From: a bacterium UBP3_UBA6266
GTDB taxonomy: Bacteria > Auribacterota > UBA6266
NCBI GenBank assembly: GCA_002440765.1
Contig: DJVC01000051.1
Coordinates: forward strand, 31,613 to 59,973
DNA length: 28,361 bases
Direction: 5' to 3'
The notes under the pieces are model-generated. The model had not been told where the DNA came from and did no database searches. It saw only the letters and a list, made by a program, of their open reading frames with translations. This document shows, piece after piece, positions 13,120-20,531 of this stretch (position 1 is its first letter; each line of letters opens with the position of its first letter). The position numbers were made by a program, and so were the translations under genes.

Positions 13120-13166
13120 AACAGCCATACTTAATTCGCAAATATTACCGGCAGGGAGAACCGAAG

Positions 13167-13487
13167 ATGGAGAAATTCAAAAAAGAAGTTTTGCCACTGG
13201 CCGATTTGATAGATTACCAGAAAGATTCCGTTGTAAGCAAGGAAATCATAAAAAAAGGAACAGGCACAGTAACGCTTTTCGCTTTTGACGCGGGGCAGGG
13301 ATTAAGCGAACACACAGTTCCTTTTGACGCCATGGCCAATATACTGGACGGCGAAGCCCGGATAATGATAGGCAATAAACCGTTTAAAGTAAAAACCGGC
13401 GAGATGATAATAATGCCCGCAAATGAACCTCACAGAGTTAACGCTGAACAAAAATTCAAAATGCTTCTTGTCCTTATTAAAAAATAA
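13167..13487 (+). CDS. Small cupin-domain protein
   Basis: 106 aa single-domain cupin. The first cupin motif appears as GLSEHTVPFDAMANILDGEA, with His and one Glu as possible metal ligands, and the second as GEMIIMPANEPHRVNA with a His. One of the usual two first-motif histidines is replaced (HTVPFDA rather than HxH), so metal binding may be altered. Such proteins are often small-molecule isomerases or sensors; no substrate can be named. ATG 13167 follows GGGAGA. The DMT transporter gene begins nine bases after the stop, suggesting a shared transcript. Confidence 0.85.
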   Translation: MEKFKKEVLPLADLIDYQKDSVVSKEIIKKGTGTVTLFAFDAGQGLSEHTVPFDAMANILDGEARIMIGNKPFKVKTGEMIIMPANEPHRVNAEQKFKMLLVLIKK

Positions 13488-13496
13488 AATTTACTT

Positions 13497-14378
13497 ATGA
13501 CGAATAAAGAACAGCACGGAATATATCTGGGGATTATACTTGTTGTAACCGCTTTTTTGCTCGGAGCCGTCAGAAGCGCATTTTCCAAAATTCTTCTTCA
13601 GGAAGGAATACCCGCGCAGGTAATATTATTGTTCCAGACAATCATCGCTCTTCTGATTTTGCTTCCGTGGATATTAAAAGACGGGACAAAAAGCCTTGCT
13701 ATAGGCAATTTGAAACTTATCGCCGTAAGATCCGTCAGCGGTTTTGCCGCCGTAATCTGTTTTATAATATCGCTGAAATATACAACACTTGCCAAAGCTG
13801 TCCTTCTTAACAACGCTTCCCCTTTATTTCTTCCTATTCTCTCAATTTTTTTCTTCCGCAAAAAATTGAAAATCCGGCTGCTGTTTATCCTCGCGATAGG
13901 ATTCACCGGCATAATAATGATATTGAAACCTGAAACAGGAAATATGAACAGGGGGGACCTTCTTGCTTTTTTGTCGGGCGCACTGGCAGCCGTATCAATC
14001 GTGTTCACCCGGCTGATCCAGAAGGGAAAGAGTCAAAATACCCAATCAATCATATTTTTTTATTTGATTTTTATAATTATATGTTCAGGATTGCTTTCCG
14101 CTAGAGACTGGATTATCCCCCATAACAGGATATTATGGATGTTTATGCTGATCATGGGAGCCACTTATTCATTATTCCAGATAAGCTTCACAACCGCTTT
14201 TGTTCATGCTCCCGTATCCAAAATATCCCCTTTCATCTATTTCGGAGTTATATTCGCGGGCCTGATTGATTGGGCAGTCTGGAAAAACGCGCCGGATATT
14301 TTATCGGCTTTAGGTATAATAACCGTTATAATTTCGGCAATATTCTCCGTAATATTTACGGAGAAAAACCCGCCTTAA
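13497..14378 (+). CDS. DMT-superfamily transporter (two EamA domains)
   Basis: 293 aa with ten hydrophobic helices in two EamA repeats; the first repeat ends around GFTGIIMILKP (residues about 138-148) and the second near ALGIITVIISAIFSVIF. RSAFSKILLQEGIPAQVILLFQ and KYTTLAKAVLLNNASPLFLP are typical DMT segments. It is an inner-membrane exporter of small metabolites or amino acids; substrate unknown. No ribosome-binding site precedes ATG 13497; instead TAAAAT ends exactly six bases before it, an arrangement seen at two other genes in this window. The basic C-terminus ends at a short tail. Confidence 0.88.
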   Translation: MTNKEQHGIYLGIILVVTAFLLGAVRSAFSKILLQEGIPAQVILLFQTIIALLILLPWILKDGTKSLAIGNLKLIAVRSVSGFAAVICFIISLKYTTLAKAVLLNNASPLFLPILSIFFFRKKLKIRLLFILAIGFTGIIMILKPETGNMNRGDLLAFLSGALAAVSIVFTRLIQKGKSQNTQSIIFFYLIFIIICSGLLSARDWIIPHNRILWMFMLIMGATYSLFQISFTTAFVHAPVSKISPFIYFGVIFAGLIDWAVWKNAPDILSALGIITVIISAIFSVIFTEKNPP

Positions 14379-14420
14379 AATATTTTTTTGGAAATTTTCT
14401 GCCTTGTAGCCAGGATTTCC

Positions 14421-14429
14421 TGTTATAAT
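14421..14429 (+). promoter_or_regulatory. Extended -10 promoter for the methyltransferase
   Basis: TGTTATAAT is the TGn extended form of a perfect -10 TATAAT. No good -35 is seen, as is usual for extended -10 promoters. The start would be near 14436, giving a 16-base leader that just holds the ribosome-binding site. Confidence 0.55.
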
Positions 14430-14451
14430 CGTTTTTTTGGGAGGACAACTT

Positions 14452-15192
14452 ATGGAAGGCAAACAACAAATATCAGAAAACACAAAAGATGAGAACATCA
14501 AAGAGGTAAAAGTTTTTTTCGAAAAATGGGATACTTACCGGAAGGCCATGGACAATGACTACGCCGGTCATATGGAAGCCTACAAAGCGCTCGGCGACTT
14601 TCTTAAAACCAGCATTGATAAACCCTTCGCAATTTTTGACCTCGGATGCGGCGACGCGGATCTCATGGCTCAATCTTTAAAAAATACCCTTATCCAGAGA
14701 TATGAAGCCGTAGATGTTTCCGATGACATATTGGGGCTCGCCAAAAAAAACATGGCACATCTGAACTGTGAAAAATATTTTATACCCGGAGATTTCACCA
14801 ATGTCATACACAAACACAACGGACCTTTTGACGTCATCTGGATAGGGCTTTCATTACATCACTTATCCCTGAAACAGAAGGAAGAGCTGCTCAATAAATG
14901 TTCTTCTCTTTTGAGTAAAGACGGTTATTTTATTATTTTCGACCCTGTCTTGTATGACGACGAGACACTGGAAGGATTCAGGAAAAGATGGTGGAAAACC
15001 TGTCAGCTTTACTGGAATGCCCTAAACCATGAGGAAAAATTGTCAATTAAAGAGCACGTTGATAACTCCGATTTCCCTGAATCCCTTGCCGTTTACAGAG
15101 CGCTCGGGAAAAAATACAATTTTACCGAAGTAGAATCCATTTTCACCGACCCTACGGAAATTTACCAGGTAATATATTTCCAGAAAGCATAA
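14452..15192 (+). CDS. Class I SAM-dependent methyltransferase
   Basis: 246 aa. Motif I IFDLGCGDAD (residues 61-70), motif II AVDVSDD, motif IV-like FDVIWIGLSLHHL, and SKDGYFIIFDPVLYDDE after it. A helical region follows. The substrate is unknown. ATG 14452 is chosen because GGGAGG (14439-14444) lies seven bases ahead; TTG 14437 would overlap that site. An extended -10, TGTTATAAT (14421-14429), lies just upstream, so it has its own promoter rather than depending on the DMT transporter gene 73 bases away. Confidence 0.87.
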   Translation: MEGKQQISENTKDENIKEVKVFFEKWDTYRKAMDNDYAGHMEAYKALGDFLKTSIDKPFAIFDLGCGDADLMAQSLKNTLIQRYEAVDVSDDILGLAKKNMAHLNCEKYFIPGDFTNVIHKHNGPFDVIWIGLSLHHLSLKQKEELLNKCSSLLSKDGYFIIFDPVLYDDETLEGFRKRWWKTCQLYWNALNHEEKLSIKEHVDNSDFPESLAVYRALGKKYNFTEVESIFTDPTEIYQVIYFQKA

Positions 15193-15229
15193 AAAAGGGC
15201 ATCCGCATACCCTGCCGGATGCCCTTTTT
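15192..15229. terminator. Bidirectional intrinsic terminator
   Basis: GGGCATCCG (15197-15205) and CGGATGCCC (15216-15224) form a perfect nine-base stem with a ten-base loop, flanked by As on the left and Ts on the right. It ends the plus-strand methyltransferase and the minus-strand small exported protein gene. Confidence 0.93.
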
Positions 15230-15249
15230 AAAATATCCTGTTTAAACCC

Positions 15250-15612
15250 TTACTGGCAAGCCCTCGCCGGAGTTTCAACTGTATCAACAACAGCATCCTT
15301 CGCGGTTTTGCCTGTTCCTTTGATCGGAGTGGTAACGATCTCAGGCGCTTTTTCAACATCGCCTGTCAATGTTTCCCCCGTAGCTTCGACTGTACCTACC
15401 ACTGTTTCGGTGGAATTTTTTACGACATTTCCGCCGGTTTTCACAGTCTCCCCAGTCAGCTTAAAGGGATAGGTAACCACTTTTTCCGCCGCGCTTTTAT
15501 CGTCGGCCGCCTGTGTATCCTGTGTTTCACCTTTCTTAGCCATGGCAAACAGGGGCGATACGGTAAAAACAGCGACCGAAAGAGCTACCAAAAACATCAA
15601 TGCCCTCTTCAT
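15250..15612 (-). CDS. Small exported Val/Thr/Gly-rich protein, unknown
   Basis: 120 aa from ATG 15612, preceded by GGAGAG; the longer frame starts inside that site. MKRALMFLVALSVAVFTVSP leads to an LFAMA cleavage region, a clear Sec signal peptide. The mature part is made of imperfect repeats of the kind TGETVKTGGNVVKN, TETVVGTVEATGETLTG and TPIKGTGKTAKDAVVDTVET, spaced every 11-15 residues, suggesting an extended amphipathic or apolipoprotein-like structure. A Cys stands next to the last residue. No family recognised. Confidence 0.75.
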   Translation of the reverse strand: MKRALMFLVALSVAVFTVSPLFAMAKKGETQDTQAADDKSAAEKVVTYPFKLTGETVKTGGNVVKNSTETVVGTVEATGETLTGDVEKAPEIVTTPIKGTGKTAKDAVVDTVETPARACQ

Positions 15613-15696
15613 GTTTCTCTCCATTGTTATGCTGTTAAAGGCCCTTTCACTGATTGTTAATTATAATACAACCTTTTAAAAAAACAATGCCTAATT

Positions 15697-16218
15697 TCAG
15701 TAGTATGAACCGTCAATAAGCTCCCCGGGCGTTTCCCGCGGAAAAGCGCATGTAAACCTTTTGTCATCCAGCTTAAAAACCACCACAAAATATTTGGGTT
15801 TATCCTGGCTTTTGAAAATAAAATAAATATGGTATTTCCCTTTTCCCTCTATTTTTTTTGATTCGATATCCATCTTTCTGTTGTATGAAGGTATTTTCAG
15901 CGCAGGGAAAACAGGTTTTTCACCTATCAGTTTGCTGTCTTTATCATACAAAAAACACATCGGTTCAAATCCCTCAAAATCCCCTTTTTCATTAACTTCA
16001 AATTTGACCAGCAGGGCCCTGTCGCCGAAATGTTTACAGCCGGAATCGGGAAGGGCTGTTATCTTAACCGCGCCGAAAGATATTAAATCTTCAGCCGCTT
16101 TATTTTGAACCGACTTGCCGCCGACAGATTGTTTAAGCTGGTCTAACGTCGAACCGCAGGAATAAAAAGAAAGGAAAAAACACAAAAAAAACTGAAAAAG
16201 ATAAAACAACTTTTTCAT
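15697..16218 (-). CDS. Small exported protein, possible lipoprotein, unknown
   Basis: 173 aa. The start MKKLFYLFQFFLCFFLSFYS is a Sec signal followed by Cys21, a possible lipidation site, though the residues before it (Phe-Tyr-Ser) are a poor lipobox. The mature domain has alternating hydrophobic strands (RALLVKFEVNEKGDFEGF, KYHIYFIFKSQDKPKYFVVVF) and looks like a small beta-sandwich. No family recognised. A GGGGGCGG site precedes ATG 16218. It follows the histidine phosphatase gene by 24 bases, so it is probably in the same operon of exported proteins. Confidence 0.72.
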   Translation of the reverse strand: MKKLFYLFQFFLCFFLSFYSCGSTLDQLKQSVGGKSVQNKAAEDLISFGAVKITALPDSGCKHFGDRALLVKFEVNEKGDFEGFEPMCFLYDKDSKLIGEKPVFPALKIPSYNRKMDIESKKIEGKGKYHIYFIFKSQDKPKYFVVVFKLDDKRFTCAFPRETPGELIDGSYY

Positions 16219-16242
16219 GCCGCCCCCAGGATTTTATATTAT

Positions 16243-17739
16243 CTATCTCTTTTGATTTATCAGGGTATTGATTTCATCGCTTGGTCCGATTGCAACCGGG
16301 CCGGCCCATATACCCCCGCCGCCGGTCCAATCGCAAACCCTTACCGCCAGAACATTATTATCTTTAACCAATTTCCTATCAATAAGATATATGCGGGGAG
16401 TATCCCACGCGGTGCTTTTATCGGGAGGGAACCTGCCTGTCCTGCCTATTTCCAAACCGTTAAGATATGTTACATCCGCGTCATCAACCGCGCCTAACAG
16501 AAGAACTATCTTCTTGCCTTCCCATTTCTTTAAATCCTGTTCGGTAATCGCAAATTTAAACCTGTACCACGCGATACCGTCATATCCGGGCAGGGCGTTT
16601 TTCTCCCAGCCCTCGGGCACATCAACCGGTATCCATTTATTTTCCTGATAATCTTCTTTCGCCCTTTCGGGATTATCCCCTTTTTTAATAATCCACTTCC
16701 CTTCAAGGCTCTTGTACGTAGGAATTAAAAATTTATCCTTCCACGAATAAACCTCTTTCCCGGCGCGGGATACCACGGTCTCAATACCGCAGACAGAACC
16801 CTCCTTAATATTTTTCACGGGTATATTGATATCCACCAGAGAATTCCCATCCCTTTTCCTCTCTTCAAAAGTATTTTTCCCTTCCTCCACAAGATTTCCG
16901 TTGTTGTCATAAACTTTCCAACCCACATCAAACTCTTCATTTAAATCGTTAAGGAACTTATCCGGGAAAAGATGCAACGCGATAAATCCATTGCTGACAT
17001 TATCCTGTTTCCAGAAAAACTTCTGGATAAAGGGTTCATCGTTATATTGAAGCATCCTGAAAGTCCCGTCAGGCTGTTGTTCAAGAAGGCTGACGGCGCA
17101 ATTCTTGGGCCCGAACCTTCCTTTCGACTCCAACTCAAGCAATACTTCCATCAGCCTGCTCCCCGTGCAATAATGTCCGACAAGCAGAATTGACTGGCCC
17201 GTGCCGGAATACAGCTCTATCATTTCTTTCGCCTTTAAAAATTGAGCCAATCCTTCTGAAGCATTGCGGGGCTCATACATCCTGTTGGCAGACGGGTCTC
17301 TCAACTTGAAATATTTCTCGTCAAACAGCTCTATCAACCCCCCCTTGGGAATAGTTTTTGAAGGGACGGTCGAAGATGTGATATCAAAACATTTTTCATC
17401 TATCTCGGGCCAGATTTCGGCGGTGATGTTATGGCTTTTTAAATAAGGGAAAACGGTATATTGTGTCCTGTACATAGGGCTTACAAACACGTGGTCAAAC
17501 CGGTAATTTTTTAACTTATCACTGATATGCTCTACCTGCGCAAGGCCTTTTGGCGAGAATTTCCTCTGGTTTTCTTCGGAATAGTTGCCTGTGACATTGC
17601 CCATTGTTTCGGCATGGCGGGTTATATAAATTTTTAAACCTTTATTTCCGTCAGCCCCGGCAGGGAGGCAGACAAAAACAAAAGTGAACAGTAAAAATAA
17701 CCTTAATAAAATGTTTCTTTTCCTACGCATACTTATCAT
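16243..17739 (-). CDS. Exported histidine phosphatase fused to a jelly-roll sugar-binding-like domain
   Basis: About 498 aa. After a signal peptide (MRRKRNILLRLFLLFTFVFV and LPAGA), KIYITRHAETMGNVTG carries the histidine-phosphatase RH nucleophile (RHAET near residues 41-45), with VSPMYRTQYT and the second catalytic His in LLVGHYCTGSR. A middle beta domain follows, then residues about 345-490 resemble the galactose-binding jelly roll of GH2 and sialate-esterase proteins: WIPVDVPEGWEKN, IAWYRFKFAI, LLLGAVDDADVTYLNG and NVLAVRVCDWTGGGGIW. It may dephosphorylate a sugar phosphate bound by that domain; this is inference. Start uncertain: ATG 17739 or ATG 17730, neither with a clear ribosome-binding site. 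The GH26-like gene ends 41 bases upstream. Confidence 0.82.
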   Translation of the reverse strand: MISMRRKRNILLRLFLLFTFVFVCLPAGADGNKGLKIYITRHAETMGNVTGNYSEENQRKFSPKGLAQVEHISDKLKNYRFDHVFVSPMYRTQYTVFPYLKSHNITAEIWPEIDEKCFDITSSTVPSKTIPKGGLIELFDEKYFKLRDPSANRMYEPRNASEGLAQFLKAKEMIELYSGTGQSILLVGHYCTGSRLMEVLLELESKGRFGPKNCAVSLLEQQPDGTFRMLQYNDEPFIQKFFWKQDNVSNGFIALHLFPDKFLNDLNEEFDVGWKVYDNNGNLVEEGKNTFEERKRDGNSLVDINIPVKNIKEGSVCGIETVVSRAGKEVYSWKDKFLIPTYKSLEGKWIIKKGDNPERAKEDYQENKWIPVDVPEGWEKNALPGYDGIAWYRFKFAITEQDLKKWEGKKIVLLLGAVDDADVTYLNGLEIGRTGRFPPDKSTAWDTPRIYLIDRKLVKDNNVLAVRVCDWTGGGGIWAGPVAIGPSDEINTLINQKR

Positions 17740-17780
17740 TCTGTTAAATCGGGGAAAATAAGTCAACCAAAACAGTAATA

Positions 17781-18770
17781 CTATTGAGATAACGCTGATT
17801 CATACCCGAGAATCTTAAAAAGTCCGGGGGAAGACTGCAGGTATTTTTCTTTTTTTATCTCATTAAGCCAGAATTCTTTCACCCGTTCGTTGGCATGGAC
17901 CCTGCCGTCCTTCCAACTGCCATCCGAATAAGTGGGGCGGGAATCCCAGTCACAGCTGATATAGCAGACAGCCTTTACCCCGTATTCGTCAACAAACTTA
18001 AAAAACGGTTCAAAATACCTTTTAACGGCGTTTCTTCCGTAGCCGACACCTATGCCGGCGGGAGTCGCTTCCGCTATCATCATAGGTTTTTTATGTTCGT
18101 CGGCAAGAACGACAAAATCTTCGATAAACCGGTTTTTATGGCTGAAAAAAGAAATCGCGAACCAATCGACATATTCATCGCCGGGATACCAGTTCATAAC
18201 GGGCATTTTCATCTTATGCCCGAAAGAATGCCATACATAAGCGATATTATTGACTTCGTTCTTCCTCAGCCTGTCTGCAATATAACGATACGCCTTGATA
18301 TACTTTTCGGGTTCGTAATGGTTATGATCCCCGTCAAATTCATACCCTATCCTCAGATAAACAGGCCTTTTTGATTCCTTTATAAAATGCCCTATCTCGT
18401 CAATGCTTTCATCATAATCACCGGTAACAACCCCGTCAAGGGCGCTTACCATGTAAAGCCCGATCTGAAGAACAGTGCAGGGATACTTATCTATCACATA
18501 TTTCGCATATAGATTACCCGCTCCCCTGTCTATCGGCTCATATAAACCTTCCGCGGTATATACAGAAGTGTACGTCGTAAAGCCGGCGGGGACAATACCT
18601 ATTTCCTTAACATAATCATCAATCGCGACCGTATCCTGCCCTAATATCAGCAGAACCTTATCTCCCGGCGGGACAAACTTTGACTGATAATCAATCTGTC
18701 CGGCATATAAGACATCAACGTTCAGCGCGAATAAAAATACAAAAATCCCCATAAAAACCTTTTTTCTCAT
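17781..18770 (-). CDS. Exported GH26-like glycoside hydrolase
   Basis: 329 aa with signal peptide MRKKVFMGIFVFLFALNVDV and LYAG. The clan A barrel of GH26 is indicated by LRIGYEFDGD, where Glu144 is the probable acid/base, by WHSFGHKMKMPVMNWYPGDE, and by KPMMIAEATP, where Glu234 is the probable nucleophile. GH26 enzymes include beta-mannanases and related endoglycanases, so the protein probably cleaves a beta-linked polysaccharide outside the inner membrane. At 329 aa it is a single catalytic domain without a binding module. GGGAGAG precedes ATG 18770. Divergent from tpsB; followed by the phosphatase fusion, which may share its substrate. Confidence 0.85.
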   Translation of the reverse strand: MRKKVFMGIFVFLFALNVDVLYAGQIDYQSKFVPPGDKVLLILGQDTVAIDDYVKEIGIVPAGFTTYTSVYTAEGLYEPIDRGAGNLYAKYVIDKYPCTVLQIGLYMVSALDGVVTGDYDESIDEIGHFIKESKRPVYLRIGYEFDGDHNHYEPEKYIKAYRYIADRLRKNEVNNIAYVWHSFGHKMKMPVMNWYPGDEYVDWFAISFFSHKNRFIEDFVVLADEHKKPMMIAEATPAGIGVGYGRNAVKRYFEPFFKFVDEYGVKAVCYISCDWDSRPTYSDGSWKDGRVHANERVKEFWLNEIKKEKYLQSSPGLFKILGYESALSQ

Positions 18771-18830
18771 GGAGCTCTCCCTGTTGCCGCAACTGACATT
18801 AAAAACCTTTCTTCATTTATCAATCAGTGA

Positions 18831-18836
18831 TAAAAT
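18831..18836 (+). promoter_or_regulatory. -10-like TAAAAT six bases before the tpsB start
   Basis: TAAAAT lies exactly six bases before GTG 18843 and no ribosome-binding site lies between. In bacteria that use leaderless mRNAs a TANNNT box at this distance places the transcription start on the start codon. No good -35 is present. The same layout occurs at the TPS passenger (24006-24011) and at the DMT transporter gene (13485-13490). Confidence 0.5.
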
Positions 18837-18842
18837 GGCTGC

Positions 18843-20531
18843 GTGAATTTAAGGTTAACACAAATATTCATAGTAATAACGGTTTTTTCCAGTTACGCAA
18901 CTTATGCAAAGGCAAATGTCGAGCAAGCCACCCGTGAAATCGAACTTCCTACAAGCCGGGACATCGAAAAAAAACTGACGCCTCTTCCCGTCAAAAAACC
19001 TGTAATCGAAGAAGAGATACAAATACCGATAAGGACAGGCCCCTCTTTCTTTGTCACAAAAATAAATTTAAGCGGCTGCGAAAGTGTCCCCTCTCAGGAA
19101 TTTCAGATTATTACGGAAAAATACGAAAACAAAGAGCTTGATTTAGAAGACATAAACAATATAGCAAAAGAAATCGAAAAAGAATATCTGAGAAAAGGCA
19201 TAATAGCCGTCTGTTACCTTCCTCCTCAGGATATAAAAGACGGGGCACTCACGCTGAAAATCATAGAAGCCAGGATGGGGGAACTTATACTCGGCGAAAA
19301 AACTAAGTATTTTAACAAAGATATGCTTAAGTTTTACTGGGATACACCATCCGGTGAAATTCTGCGCTACGACAAAATCCTGCAAAGCCTGAACCTGATG
19401 AACGAAAACCCCGATAGGGAAGTACGGGCGATTCTTCATGCCGGGAAAGAGCCGGGGACTACAGATATTTCTCTGGAAGAAAAAACGTATTTCCCTCTGC
19501 ACCCCACTTTCTCTTTTGACAGGGAAGGTTCTGTATACACAGGAAAAGAACGGACGACAGTAGGGTTCAGACACAACAACCTTCTTTTTCTTGATGATAT
19601 ATTCCTATCGGGTTATATGTTCGGACGCGAATTCAGCGGGTATTACTTTTACCACAAAATTCCCTTCACGAATTTCGGCACATCGTTTATGTACGGTTAC
19701 AGCTACAGCAAGCTGTTCCCCAAAAAAGAACTGGAGTATTTCGGGATAGAATCCCAATTCAGGACACTGAGTTTTTTCCTGTACCAGAACATTTTCAAAG
19801 ATGGGAACTATCTGGGTGAAGTGTATTCCGGGTTAGACGCAGAAGATAAAAAATCGACAATACCCGGCGGAACATTCAACAAAGACCGCTTGAGGGTCGT
19901 ACGTGTAGGCGGAAATTTTATTCACAGGGGATTTCTAGACGGAACAACTTTTATAAACCCGGAAATATCCTGCGGCATAAACGGTTTGGGAGCGAGAAAA
20001 AAAGACGCTCTTTCTTCGAGAGGAGCGGCCAATACTTTTTCTAAATTCAACCTGCGTGTCACACACCAGAAAGACCTTCCTATGGATTTCCAATCCATTA
20101 TAAATCTCGCAGGACAGGTTTCCACAACAAAACTCTCCCCGCAGGAGACTTTTTACCTCGGCGGGATAAAATCAGTGAGGGGATACCCCGCGGGAGATTT
20201 TCTCGCGGATAACACTTTTCTGACAAATATCGAACTTTTAATCCCGATACCTTTCATCCCGGATGAGATAAAAATACCTTCAGCGTCAAAATCCTTCAAA
20301 GACAATGTAAAAGGAATAGTGTTTTTCGATTATGCGTATGGGATGCAGAGAGGAACTGTTCCCGAAGGTGACAAAAAACACGTTAATATGGCCAGCATAG
20401 GCGCGGGAATAAGAGTAAAGCTCATAGATAAATCTTTCTTGAAATTCGAGTGGGGATTTCCTGTCGGGGATAAACCTATTACGGAGAGCGGCCGCTCACG
20501 CTTCCACATTTCCATAGACTGCGAACTATAA
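18843..20531 (+). CDS. TpsB outer-membrane transporter (ShlB/FhaC family)
   Basis: 562 aa. A Sec signal peptide (residues 1-23) is followed by a Pro-rich linker and a POTRA domain (about 68-147: FFVTKINLSGCESVP ... LTLKIIEARMGEL). The rest is a 16-strand barrel with aromatic-rich strands and the conserved loop-6 motif SVRGYPAGD near residue 444. TpsB proteins recognise the secretion domain of a TpsA partner in the periplasm and pass it across the outer membrane. GTG 18843 is the only plausible start, because an in-frame stop lies 12 bases upstream and the signal peptide begins there. The gene is convergent with its probable substrate, and their stop codons overlap. Confidence 0.92.
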   Translation: MNLRLTQIFIVITVFSSYATYAKANVEQATREIELPTSRDIEKKLTPLPVKKPVIEEEIQIPIRTGPSFFVTKINLSGCESVPSQEFQIITEKYENKELDLEDINNIAKEIEKEYLRKGIIAVCYLPPQDIKDGALTLKIIEARMGELILGEKTKYFNKDMLKFYWDTPSGEILRYDKILQSLNLMNENPDREVRAILHAGKEPGTTDISLEEKTYFPLHPTFSFDREGSVYTGKERTTVGFRHNNLLFLDDIFLSGYMFGREFSGYYFYHKIPFTNFGTSFMYGYSYSKLFPKKELEYFGIESQFRTLSFFLYQNIFKDGNYLGEVYSGLDAEDKKSTIPGGTFNKDRLRVVRVGGNFIHRGFLDGTTFINPEISCGINGLGARKKDALSSRGAANTFSKFNLRVTHQKDLPMDFQSIINLAGQVSTTKLSPQETFYLGGIKSVRGYPAGDFLADNTFLTNIELLIPIPFIPDEIKIPSASKSFKDNVKGIVFFDYAYGMQRGTVPEGDKKHVNMASIGAGIRVKLIDKSFLKFEWGFPVGDKPITESGRSRFHISIDCEL

